37,269 bases of DNA from the NCBI GenBank assembly GCA_002298925.1, contig DBMM01000144.1, positions 20,258 through 57,526 on the forward strand, in the 5' to 3' direction. A program made the position numbers and the translations under genes. Each line of letters begins with the position of its first letter. The first letter of the stretch is position 1. This document shows positions 6,519-14,139 of this stretch, one piece after another. The notes below the pieces were generated by a model that was given only the letters and a program-made list of their open reading frames with translations, was not told the origin of the DNA and did not search any database. The stretch comes from Geobacter sp. UBA698. GTDB taxonomy: Bacteria; Desulfobacterota; Desulfuromonadia; Geobacterales; Pseudopelobacteraceae.

Positions 6519-6710
6519 ATGAAAAATAACAGTATCAATCCCGTTGTAATGCTTCATGATTATTTTAATGAACTCTATGAAAAATATACAACAACCACTG
6601 ACCCACAGCAAAAGAGCGTATTGAACAAGAAACTCATCAATCTTAACTCAGTACTGCAGTTTCTGGCATCAACACAGAATTACTCAACGGATATGGGTGA
6701 TTACGCATAG
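6519..6710 (+). CDS. Small hypothetical protein, 63 residues
   Basis: A good ribosome binding site (GTCCGGAGGGAGTAGAG) precedes the ATG. The product is mostly helical and polar (D-Y-F-N-E-L-Y-E-K-Y, then K-S-V-L-N-K-K-L-I-N-L-N-S-V-L-Q-F-L), with no Cys or membrane segment. No family is recognised. It lies between the sHsp cluster and the cbpA/cbpM pair on the same strand, so it probably belongs to the same stress regulon. Confidence 0.55.
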   Translation: MKNNSINPVVMLHDYFNELYEKYTTTTDPQQKSVLNKKLINLNSVLQFLASTQNYSTDMGDYA

Positions 6711-6745
6711 TTCAACCTGATTAGCGCACCAGAAAGGAGAATGGC

Positions 6746-6901
6746 ATGCATTACTTCATAAAAGACAACAAGCTGCATCGCTTTCCAGTTCCGAAGCGCT
6801 GTGGCGTGCACCATCAAGACGAAATATTGAGAGACACGATTCCGCACAATGTTGAACAGTGTATCTATTGTATGCGCAGATGGCCTGGAGATGATGAATA
6901 A
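6746..6901 (+). CDS. Small Cys/His protein, 51 residues
   Basis: A gene of only 52 codons (ATG 6746, TAA 6899-6901) with AGAAAGGAG 7 bases upstream. The residues C-G-V-H-H-Q-D-E-I and later C-I-Y-C-M give three Cys and two His in a spacing that could hold one zinc ion or undergo thiol chemistry. An upstream ATG at 6741 in another frame runs only six codons. The stop lies 32 bases before cbpA, consistent with co-transcription. I recognise the general type (short conserved C-x2-C protein of Geobacter-like genomes) but no function. Confidence 0.55.
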   Translation: MHYFIKDNKLHRFPVPKRCGVHHQDEILRDTIPHNVEQCIYCMRRWPGDDE

Positions 6902-6933
6902 CTGGAGAAATTCTTTCAGGCGAGAGTGATACC

Positions 6934-7878
6934 ATGGCAGCTTTTCAAGACTATTACGCTACCCTCGGCGTAAGCAAAACAGCTTCGCAGGAAGAAATCC
7001 AGCGGGCCTATCGCAAGCTAGCCCGCAAATACCACCCTGATATCAACAAGGCCGGCGATGCCGAGGAGAAGTTCAAACAGATCAACGAGGCCGATGAGGT
7101 ACTCGGTGACCCTGAGAAACGGACCAAGTATGATCAATTCGGCAGCGGTTGGGATGGGCAATTCGTCAATCAGGGTTACCAGGGGGGCGACGATGTCCAC
7201 TTCCGTTTCACCAATACTGATCCAGGCCAGTTCAGCGACTTCTTCCAGAACCTGTTTGGAGGAGGTGGATGGGATTTCACCGGCGAATCCGGGTTGCGGG
7301 GTGGCGGCGTCAGGCGCCGTCGGGGACGTGACCATGAGACCGCAATCAATATCACTTTGGCCGATGCCTATCATGGCGCGAAGAAGAGCATCGAACTGGA
7401 ACGGGTTGAGCCGGCGAGCGACGGCCGGCCGACCAGAACCCGCCGCAGCTATGATGTCACTATCCCCCAGGGGGTGACCGACGGTTCACTGATCCGCCTG
7501 GCCGGACAAGGGGGAAGCGGCAGCGGTGGCGGGGAAGCGGGCGATCTGTTCCTGCGGGTCAACATACTCCCTGACAGCCGTTTCACACTGAACGGACACG
7601 ATCTGACCACCACGGTAGATATCACCCCATGGGAAGCGGCCCTGGGAGCAAAAGTGATGGTGCCGACAGTCGATGGTCGCATCAACCTCACCGTGCCTGC
7701 CGGCACCCAGAGCGGCCAGAGCTTGCGAGTCCGCGGCAAGGGGATGCCTGTTGCTCCGCGCCGATATGCTGACCTGCTGGTGAATATCCGTATCGTAGTG
7801 CCACAGCATCTCTCGGCCAGGGAGCGGCACCTCTTCGAGGAACTGGCCAAAGAATCTCGATTTGATCCGAGAAAGTGA
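6934..7878 (+). CDS. cbpA: DnaJ-type co-chaperone CbpA
   Basis: A 314-residue Hsp40 of the class without a zinc finger. The J domain (about 5-70) has H-P-D at 34-36 (K-Y-H-P-D-I-N), which stimulates the DnaK ATPase. A Gly/Phe-rich linker follows (about 70-130: F-G-S-G-W-D-G-Q, L-F-G-G-G-G-W-D), then two beta-rich C-terminal client-binding domains (about 135-305: I-P-Q-G-V-T-D-G-S-L-I-R-L-A-G-Q-G, T-P-W-E-A-A-L-G-A, V-P-A-G-T-Q-S-G-Q). Length and layout match CbpA rather than DnaJ, which carries four C-x2-C-x-G-x-G repeats. The next gene encodes a CbpM-like modulator, the usual partner. Confidence 0.93.
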   Translation: MAAFQDYYATLGVSKTASQEEIQRAYRKLARKYHPDINKAGDAEEKFKQINEADEVLGDPEKRTKYDQFGSGWDGQFVNQGYQGGDDVHFRFTNTDPGQFSDFFQNLFGGGGWDFTGESGLRGGGVRRRRGRDHETAINITLADAYHGAKKSIELERVEPASDGRPTRTRRSYDVTIPQGVTDGSLIRLAGQGGSGSGGGEAGDLFLRVNILPDSRFTLNGHDLTTTVDITPWEAALGAKVMVPTVDGRINLTVPAGTQSGQSLRVRGKGMPVAPRRYADLLVNIRIVVPQHLSARERHLFEELAKESRFDPRK

Positions 7879-7892
7879 CAAAAGGAACAGCC

Positions 7893-8195
7893 ATGACTGC
7901 GCAACACTATGAAATCATCATCAGCAGGAAACATGAACTGGTCTCCGTATCCGGGATCACCATCCATGAACTGAGCAGACTGTGCGATTGTCACTTGTCG
8001 GTGGCAAAACGGCTCTTTTCCATCGGCCTCATCGAACCGCTGTCAACCGGAGATACACCGTTGTTCGACCGGAGCGCCGTAGTCCGGGCCCGTAAGGCTT
8101 TGCGGCTGAAACGGGACTTGCGGCTGAATTTCGATGCCGTGGCCCTGGTCTTGGAACTGCTGGACCGTATTGATGAGTTGGAGCGGAGCAATTGA
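7893..8195 (+). CDS. cbpM: CbpM-like chaperone modulator (MerR-type HTH)
   Basis: A 100-residue protein starting M-T-A-Q-H-Y-E-I, with a MerR-like helix-turn-helix (I-T-I-H-E-L-S-R-L-C-D-C-H-L) and a helical C-terminus (L-N-F-D-A-V-A-L-V-L-E-L-L-D-R-I-D-E-L). CbpM proteins bind the J domain of CbpA and inhibit it. ATG 7893 has AAAGGAAC 8 bases upstream; a GTG at 7875 overlaps the cbpA stop and is less likely. The gene lies 14 bases behind cbpA, the standard cbpAM arrangement. Two Cys lie in the HTH (C-D-C), which is not a general feature that I know of. Confidence 0.82.
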   Translation: MTAQHYEIIISRKHELVSVSGITIHELSRLCDCHLSVAKRLFSIGLIEPLSTGDTPLFDRSAVVRARKALRLKRDLRLNFDAVALVLELLDRIDELERSN

Positions 8196-8219
8196 GGCAG
8201 ATAACGGGGTATCTCTAGT

Positions 8220-8717
8220 ATGACCGATCGAAACCACTTTAATACATGGTTGCCACGGGTTATCGATAAGGTACAGCAGGTTAAGCCGTATAAACTCTTT
8301 GAGCAGCTGATAGCCAACATTCTGGTATTGCTCATCTCGTTTATTGTCGTTGTTGCTCTGTACAAGCTGGGAGAAGATGTTGTCAGTCTGTTGTAGAGCA
8401 AAGCCTTTGACACTCTGAAGCACGAAACCATTCAGACGGTTTTCGGCGGCATCATGACGTTGCTTATCGCCATGGAGTTCAAGCACTCCATATTGATTGT
8501 CACCAAAAGACAGCAAAACATCATTCAGGTAAAAACCGTCATTCTGGTTTCCATGCTTGCCCTGGCACGGAAATTCATTATTCTGGATATTCATGTCTTA
8601 GAAGCGGCCAAGATCGCAGCACTGGCCCTGGCACTCGTAGCACTTGGCGCCGTATATTGGCTCATGCGAGAGCGTGATGCCTGGAATATGGAACACGGTA
8701 AACAGGAAGAAGTGTAA
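8220..8717 (+). pseudogene. PsiE-like membrane protein gene with in-frame amber stop
   Basis: One reading frame runs from ATG 8220 to TAA 8715-8717 and is broken only by TAG at 8394-8396 (codon 59). The joined product of 165 residues has four hydrophobic helices. The pattern F-G-G-I-M-T-L-L-I-A-M-E-F-K-H-S-I and V-K-T-V-I-L-V-S-M-L-A-L-A-R-K is that of the PsiE (phosphate-starvation-inducible) family. The amber lies at the end of helix 1. Everything else, including both halves' family residues, is intact, so the mutation is recent, is suppressed, or is a sequence error; internal restart at ATG 8454 would give three helices. The HtrA gene follows 44 bases on, the psiE-degP order known from transmissible stress-tolerance loci. 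Confidence 0.75.
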
Positions 8718-8761
8718 TGACCTTGATCCGATCTTGAATCTTTGTCGTCTGGAGAGTCAAT

Positions 8762-9892
<1,131 letters not shown>

Positions 9893-9982
9893 TAAATTAC
9901 CCATGTAACACGAAATAAAATTCGCCACTTAGTATCATTTATGGTGTCAATTATTCTCATCTCCCTCTTTTTTTGAATTTAT

Positions 9983-10011
9983 TTTACATACAAATAAAAA
10001 CGGCTTAAAAT
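9983..10011 (+). promoter_or_regulatory. Promoter upstream of the SAP-like gene and hsp20
   Basis: TTTACA (9983-9988), 17-base spacer, TAAAAT (10006-10011) in a very AT-rich stretch. The predicted leader is about 80 bases long before the next start codon (10099). Confidence 0.55.
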
Positions 10012-10098
10012 ATTTTAACTATGTCGGGATGTTAAACAGAAATGAACCCAGTGCGCTATGATTAGCTGAATCACCCAGTCATTTAAGGAGGCTTTCGT

Positions 10099-10278
10099 AT
10101 GACAATAACTGAAATCAAGAAAATCGCTGCTACCAAGGGTATTGCGAAGCCAAAAGGTAAAAAAGCTGATCTGATCCGGGGAATTCAGGCCGCCGAAGGC
10201 AACAACAGTTGTTTTTCAACCGGCATATCGGATGTATGCGGACAGAACACCTGTCTCTGGCGGCAGGATTGCGCCTAA
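10099..10278 (+). CDS. Small SAP/Rho-N-like protein with Cys-rich tail, 59 residues
   Basis: ATG 10099 follows TTAAGGAGG at good spacing. Residues 1-32 (M-T-I-T-E-I-K-K-I-A, then K-G-K-K-A-D-L-I-R-G-I-Q) have the helix-extended-helix look of a SAP or Rho-N nucleic-acid-binding motif. The tail carries four Cys (C38, C47, C52, C58: S-C-F-S-T-G, V-C-G-Q-N-T-C-L-W-R-Q-D-C), which could bind a metal. It precedes an hsp20 gene on the same strand by about 110 bases, and the two probably share the promoter at 9983-10011. The SAP resemblance is by eye and the molecular role is unknown. Confidence 0.6.
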   Translation: MTITEIKKIAATKGIAKPKGKKADLIRGIQAAEGNNSCFSTGISDVCGQNTCLWRQDCA

Positions 10279-10388
10279 GACGCAGTTACCGGTGAATGCG
10301 CCTTCGTAAGCATAATGCTTCATTCCGGAAGCACATTGGCACAACCTGGTGAACATTCCAGGAAACTCAACAAAGGGAGGATTAAGCC

Positions 10389-10880
10389 ATGTCAGACGAA
10401 AAAAAAGAGGTAACCGTATCAGGTCCAAAACGTGAAATGCAGAAGTACTCATCGCCGTTCGAAGAGATGGAGCGTATGTTCAATGATTTTTTCCAGCAAC
10501 GCTTTTTCGCTCCGTCATGGATGCCTCGCTTCAAATTTCCGGAGTTAGGTGATGTTTCAACTTCGGTTGATATGTTTGAAGAGGGCGATAACCTTGTAAT
10601 CAAGGCCGAACTTCCAGGAATGAAAAAAGAAGATATAAATGTTGATCTCAAGGATGATGTCATTACCATCTCAGGGGAGAAAAAATCGGAAGAGAAAACA
10701 GAGCGCAAGGACTTTCATCGGGTTGAGCGGTCCTTCGGGTCATTTACCCGCAGACTGCGACTACCGGTGGAAATCAAGGCCGATAAAGTGGAGGCTTCGT
10801 TCAAGGACGGTGTGCTGGAGATTAAAATGCCGAAGAGTGAGGCTGCCAAACAGGATGCGAAAAAGATTGCCGTCAGATAG
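10389..10880 (+). CDS. Small heat-shock protein, Hsp20 family
   Basis: A 163-residue sHsp, the fifth intact one in 8.7 kb. The charged N-terminus contains F-E-E-M-E-R-M-F-N-D-F-F-Q-Q-R-F, a Phe-rich amphipathic helix typical of client-binding arms. The alpha-crystallin domain (about 54-152) shows S-V-D-M-F-E-E-G-D-N, A-E-L-P-G-M-K-K-E-D-I-N-V, F-H-R-V-E-R-S-F-G-S-F and A-S-F-K-D-G-V-L-E-I-K-M-P; a Lys-rich tail follows. It is the most canonical bacterial sHsp of the set. The ribosome binding site CAAAGGGAGG is 8 bases before the ATG, and an 18-bp hairpin follows the stop. Confidence 0.95.
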   Translation: MSDEKKEVTVSGPKREMQKYSSPFEEMERMFNDFFQQRFFAPSWMPRFKFPELGDVSTSVDMFEEGDNLVIKAELPGMKKEDINVDLKDDVITISGEKKSEEKTERKDFHRVERSFGSFTRRLRLPVEIKADKVEASFKDGVLEIKMPKSEAAKQDAKKIAVR

Positions 10881-10903
10881 TTACCGGCACGTCGTCAAAT
10901 CAC

Positions 10904-10943
10904 TAATGACTATCCTCATAGAATGCTATGAGGGTAGTTATTA
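10904..10943. repeat. 18-bp inverted repeat (hairpin) after hsp20
   Basis: The arm at 10904-10921 pairs with 10926-10943 over the tetraloop AATG; all 18 positions pair, two as G-T wobbles (10909 region and 10913/10934). No T-run follows on either strand, so it may act as an mRNA 3'-end stabiliser or processing site rather than a simple terminator. Confidence 0.75.
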
Positions 10944-10990
10944 GGGTTATGCCGAATCACGAAATATCCAGACAAGGGGGGTACAAGGCA

Positions 10991-11200
10991 ATGATAGAAA
11001 TTATCAATAAGAATTTCCAGAATGCGAGGATCGATGAACACATTCTCGATAACATGATTGTTTCAAACAAACTGATTGCCTTCCATCGCTCGAATGAATG
11101 GGTGGTTGTCGGCAAGGATGCTGTCCGTGAACGCCATACGTACTTTTGTGGTGAAGAGCGCCGGAGAATAACCTACGGTACTGATTTTTGTATGAAATAA
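10991..11200 (+). CDS. Small protein, GSU3473-like, 69 residues
   Basis: The start ATG 10991 lies behind a GGGGGG run (10976-10981) and AAGG; upstream in-frame starts lack a site and would overlap the hairpin. The pattern D-E-H-I-L-D-N-M-I-V-S-N-K-L-I-A-F-H-R-S, then E-W-V-V-V-G-K-D-A-V-R, resembles the short GSU3473-type family common in Geobacter, whose function is unknown. Two Cys sit near the end (Y-F-C-G-E-E, D-F-C-M-K). It follows the fifth hsp20 gene and probably belongs to the same stress region. Confidence 0.55.
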   Translation: MIEIINKNFQNARIDEHILDNMIVSNKLIAFHRSNEWVVVGKDAVRERHTYFCGEERRRITYGTDFCMK

Positions 11201-11415
11201 TTTATTGTTTTCATCTCTCCTCTGACATATCACCAAGAGGTCACGCCGTTCACAGAACCTCCCCTCTCTCGAAGTTTATTCAAACGGTAGCACTTTATGA
11301 AATGACCGTCTCAACAATATAAAGCTTCTTTTTGAGCAATAATCGCTCTTCCGACTCGATGGTCTGGTCATCGGAAGCGAGCCAGCTGGCCAACCGGGTG
11401 TAGACAGGAGATTTC

Positions 11416-12018
11416 ATGAATCACGCCATCGACGAACTTATCCAGAAGATGCATGAGTTGGAAGAAGAACTGGAAGTGGAGTACCGTAGAAAGAGGGAGA
11501 AATTCGACTTTGTCATCAAGGAGAAGCGGGTACGTTTTGCTGAAGAGGTGGCCAGACAGCAACTCCGGTTTAAAATCGGCTGGTTCCGATACCTGATCAA
11601 GGCGAAACCGCTAAATGTTCTGACCGCTCCGGTCATCTACGCGGGATTCATCCCCTTCATAATCCTGGATCTGTTCTTCTGGCTGTACCAGTCGATCTGC
11701 TTCCCGGTCTATGGCATCCCCAAAACGAAGCGCTCCGATTACCTGATCTTCGACCGGGAGGATCTGCCGTAGCTGAACGTCATCGAGAAGTTCAACTGCT
11801 TCTACTGCTCCTACGGTAATGGTTTGATGGCCTTCGGTCGGGAGATCGCCGCCCGGACGGAGCAGTACTGGTGCCCGATCAAGCATGCCCGCCGGATCAA
11901 GGAGGCCCACAAGCGCTATCCCCGGTTCTTTGAATATGGAGACGCCGAGAGTTGCCAGAAAGGGCTGGAACGGCTGCGACGGCAGTATTATCCAGAGGAG
12001 ACTCACGAGAAGAGGTGA
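11416..12018 (+). pseudogene. Conserved membrane/Cys protein gene with in-frame amber stop
   Basis: A single frame from ATG 11416 (ribosome binding site ACAGGAG) to TGA 12016-12018 encodes 200 residues but is interrupted by TAG at 11770-11772 (codon 119). The first part has an N-terminal coiled coil (about 5-50) and a hydrophobic hairpin (about 65-98, A-G-F-I-P-F-I-I-L-D-L-F-F-W). The second part carries N-C-F-Y-C-S-Y-G-N-G and R-T-E-Q-Y-W-C-P-I-K-H-A, a motif I know from a conserved uncharacterised family. The amber replaces a residue just before L-N-V-I-E-K-F-N-C, where Tyr is expected, a one-base change from TAC or TAT. No restart codon with a good site is obvious before 11824. The thioredoxin gene starts 6 bases later. 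Confidence 0.75.
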
Positions 12019-12024
12019 ACAGAC

Positions 12025-12468
12025 ATGGTTACGGCAAGCTACATAATATCATGCCCTTCATGTGGTTCAGGCAATCGCATCCCGGCAGACAAGGAAGGAC
12101 TCAAAGGGCGTTGCGGGAGCTGCAAGGCAAGCTTGCCACCCCTGTTCTGCCGCCCCCAGCAGGTAAATGACCGGACGTTCGATGCCTTTGTCTCGTCTTA
12201 CCCTGGCCCGGTGCTGGCAGAGTTCTGGGCACCCACCTGACCGCATTGCCATACCTTCGCACCGGTGGTGCGAAACATTGCAGAAAAGTTAGCTGGGCAG
12301 GCAGCAGTGGTTCAGATCAATACCCAAGACAATCCGGTGTTAGCGTCACGCTTCGGTATTCGGGGTATTCCAGCTCTTCTTCTGTTGAAGCAGGGACGCG
12401 TCATCGACCAACTGCCGGGGGCACAACCGCTCGATGCGGTGCTATCGTGGTTCCGCCGGAAGTCATGA
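12025..12468 (+). CDS. Zinc-ribbon thioredoxin (TrxC type), probable selenoprotein
   Basis: A TrxC-like disulphide reductase of 147 residues if TGA 12238-12240 is read as selenocysteine. The N-terminal zinc ribbon has C10/C13 (C-P-S-C) and C30/C33 (C-G-S-C). The thioredoxin fold follows: V-L-A-E-F-W-A-P-T, then U72-P-H-C75, T-F-A-P-V-V-R-N-I-A-E-K, and the cis-Pro loop F-G-I-R-G-I-P-A-L. The TGA sits exactly where the first Cys of the W-A-x-x-C-x-x-C active site belongs, and the frame on both sides is otherwise uninterrupted. A SECIS-like hairpin lies at 12256-12274. If the TGA were a stop, only the zinc ribbon and part of the fold would be made. The start has AGAGGTGA upstream. A nonsense mutation remains possible because two genes nearby carry amber codons. 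Confidence 0.78.
12256..12274 (+). promoter_or_regulatory. Bacterial SECIS-like hairpin downstream of in-frame TGA
   Basis: TTCGCACC (12256-12263) and GGTGCGAA (12267-12274) form a perfect 8-bp stem with the 3-base loop GGT. The loop starts 23 bases after the TGA and its first base is G, in line with the known rules for bacterial SECIS elements: a short apical loop with an early G, 16-37 bases from the codon. It lies within the coding sequence, as in bacterial selenoprotein mRNAs. Confidence 0.7.
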
Positions 12469-12542
12469 AGCAGATATTCACCAAGGCTTGTCTGCGGAAA
12501 GGGTGGGCCGGTTGTGTCTGTCCGGAGGGTGAGTGCTGCTAA
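12465..12542 (+). CDS. Possible Cys-rich micro-protein, 25 residues
   Basis: ATG 12465 overlaps the thioredoxin stop as ATGA, and the frame runs to TAA 12540-12542. The 25 residues include five Cys (C9, C17, C19, C24, C25; G-C-V-C-P-E-G-E-C-C). The ATGA overlap would allow translational coupling, and a Cys-rich peptide beside a thioredoxin is suggestive, but the length gives no statistical support and there is no separate ribosome binding site. It converges on the stop of the phosphatase gene. Confidence 0.3.
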   Translation: MKQIFTKACLRKGWAGCVCPEGECC

Positions 12543-13678
12543 GCGGTGCAGTGTACCACCAGAACGGTCATATCGTCCGGCAGCGCTCCTTCGATACCCG
12601 GAAGTTCAATCAATCTCTCCAGCATTTCCCGGGCGCTGGACGCCCCCCGCAGTTGCCTGGCCAGGAGATGATTGTTCAACGCAAGTTCCGGCCGGGCGTC
12701 GATCAGGCCGTCACTGTAGAGAACGAGAGTATCCCCGGCTGCAATGTCGACACTCCCTTCACGGTAACGCTTCTGTCCCGGTACACCCAGGGGCAGGCCG
12801 CGTGGAGCCAGCCCTTTGACCGCGCCGTTGGCGCGGCGTACAAAGACCAGCCCATGACCGCAGTCGACAAACGCCAGTTGGTGTTCCGCCGCGTTCAGTT
12901 CCGCATGGAACAGCGTCACAAAGCTTTCGGAGTTTTCCAGGTCAGGCAGCAGTGCTTTTCCGGCCAGGCGCAGGGCCTCCGCCGGCCGGTTGTGGGCCAC
13001 GGCCCGGAGCGAGGCCCGGACCGTCGCCATCAGCATGGCCGCGGCCATGCCCTTGCCCATCACATCCCCCAGAGTCAGGCTCCAGAGCGACGGGCCAACC
13101 TCCTGCCAGTCGTAGAAGTCCCCACCGACCTGTTTTGCCGGCAGGCAGCGGGCTGCAACCTCGAATCCGGGAATCTGCGGATAGCTGCGCGGCAGGAGCC
13201 GGGCCTGGACATCCGCCGCACAGGCCAGTTCCACCTGCATCTGGTAACGACGCAGTTCGCTTTCTCGCAGGCCTTCTTCCGCCTTTTTCAGCTCGGCCCG
13301 CTCCCTGGCTTCCGCCATGGCCCGCTCTACCGCCGGTGCCAGTCGGGAAAGTCGGTTTTTCAAGACATAATCCGTGGCCCCGTTGCGCAGGGATTCGATG
13401 GCCGCTTCCTCGCCCAATCGGCCCGATACGAAGACGAAGGGCAGGTCGGGGTACCGTTCACGGACTATTGCCAGGCCACGCATGCCGTCGAAGTCGGGCA
13501 GGGAGAAGTCGGCCAGCACCAGGTCGATGCCCCCCTGTTCCAGGGCAGCGACAAACTCGCCGCGCGTGGCCACGACCCGCACGTTGCAGGCAACTCCTTC
13601 CCGGGCCAGGGTTGCTTCCACCAGCTCGGCATCGGTCGGATCATCTTCAAGATGAAGAATCTGCAGATGCGGTTTCAT
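12539..13678 (-). CDS. Response regulator with SpoIIE/RsbU-type phosphatase domain
   Basis: A 379-residue two-domain protein. The receiver domain (about 5-120) has acidic residues E11-D12-D13, phosphoacceptor D57 (V-L-A-D-F-S-L-P), and a Lys in Y-V-L-K-N. A coiled-coil linker (about 125-165) leads to a PPM/SpoIIE phosphatase domain (about 180-378) with the metal-binding motifs G-G-D-F-Y-D-W, G-D-V-M-G-K-G, L-Y-S-D-G-L and P-D-D-M-T. Such proteins dephosphorylate an anti-sigma-factor antagonist under two-component control. No antagonist or anti-sigma gene is in the window. Its ATG overlaps the stop of the upstream regulator gene. Confidence 0.92.
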   Translation of the reverse strand: MKPHLQILHLEDDPTDAELVEATLAREGVACNVRVVATRGEFVAALEQGGIDLVLADFSLPDFDGMRGLAIVRERYPDLPFVFVSGRLGEEAAIESLRNGATDYVLKNRLSRLAPAVERAMAEARERAELKKAEEGLRESELRRYQMQVELACAADVQARLLPRSYPQIPGFEVAARCLPAKQVGGDFYDWQEVGPSLWSLTLGDVMGKGMAAAMLMATVRASLRAVAHNRPAEALRLAGKALLPDLENSESFVTLFHAELNAAEHQLAFVDCGHGLVFVRRANGAVKGLAPRGLPLGVPGQKRYREGSVDIAAGDTLVLYSDGLIDARPELALNNHLLARQLRGASSAREMLERLIELPGIEGALPDDMTVLVVHCTA

Positions 13679-14136
13679 GGCGCTTTCCCCTGACCGGCAC
13701 GGGGTGGAGGCGGTTCGTTGATCAGTGCCCAGAATACTCCCAGCTCACGGACCGCATTTATGAAATCACCGAAATTCACCGGTTTGACCACATAGGCGTT
13801 GACTCCCAGCTGGTAGCTTTCCACCAGATCCTTTTCTTCGCGGGAGGAGGTCAGCACCACCACCGGTATTATTTTCAGGCGTTCGTCGGACTTGATCGTG
13901 CGCAGCACCTCCAGGCCGTCTACCTTGGGGAGCTTGAGGTCAAGCAGGATCACCACCAGCTCGTGGCATGTGCCCCCTTCGAATTTACCACGACAGTAGA
14001 GGTAATCCAGGGCTTCGGCCCCGTCATGCACCCAGGTGACATCATTGGCCAGGTTATGCCGGGAGAGTGCTTCCAGGGTCAGTTCGGCGTCATTGGGGTT
14101 GTCCTCCACCAGCAGGATCCGTTTCAGGGCGGACAT
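13675..14136 (-). CDS. Response regulator, Rcp1-type single receiver domain
   Basis: A 153-residue stand-alone CheY-like receiver. The acidic pocket is E11-D12, the phosphoacceptor D66 (I-L-L-D-L-K-L-P-K-V-D-G), the switch Thr lies in V-V-L-T-S-S-R-E-E and the Lys in Y-V-V-K-P-V-N-F. The insert R-G-K-F-E-G-G before the phosphoacceptor is typical of the Rcp1 family that partners phytochrome-like or GAF kinases. There is no output domain, so it probably relays phosphate or binds a partner. It begins 3 bases after the kinase stop and overlaps the phosphatase start by 4 bases, so the three genes are one translationally coupled unit. Confidence 0.92.
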   Translation of the reverse strand: MSALKRILLVEDNPNDAELTLEALSRHNLANDVTWVHDGAEALDYLYCRGKFEGGTCHELVVILLDLKLPKVDGLEVLRTIKSDERLKIIPVVVLTSSREEKDLVESYQLGVNAYVVKPVNFGDFINAVRELGVFWALINEPPPPRAGQGKAP

Positions 14137-14139
14137 GGC

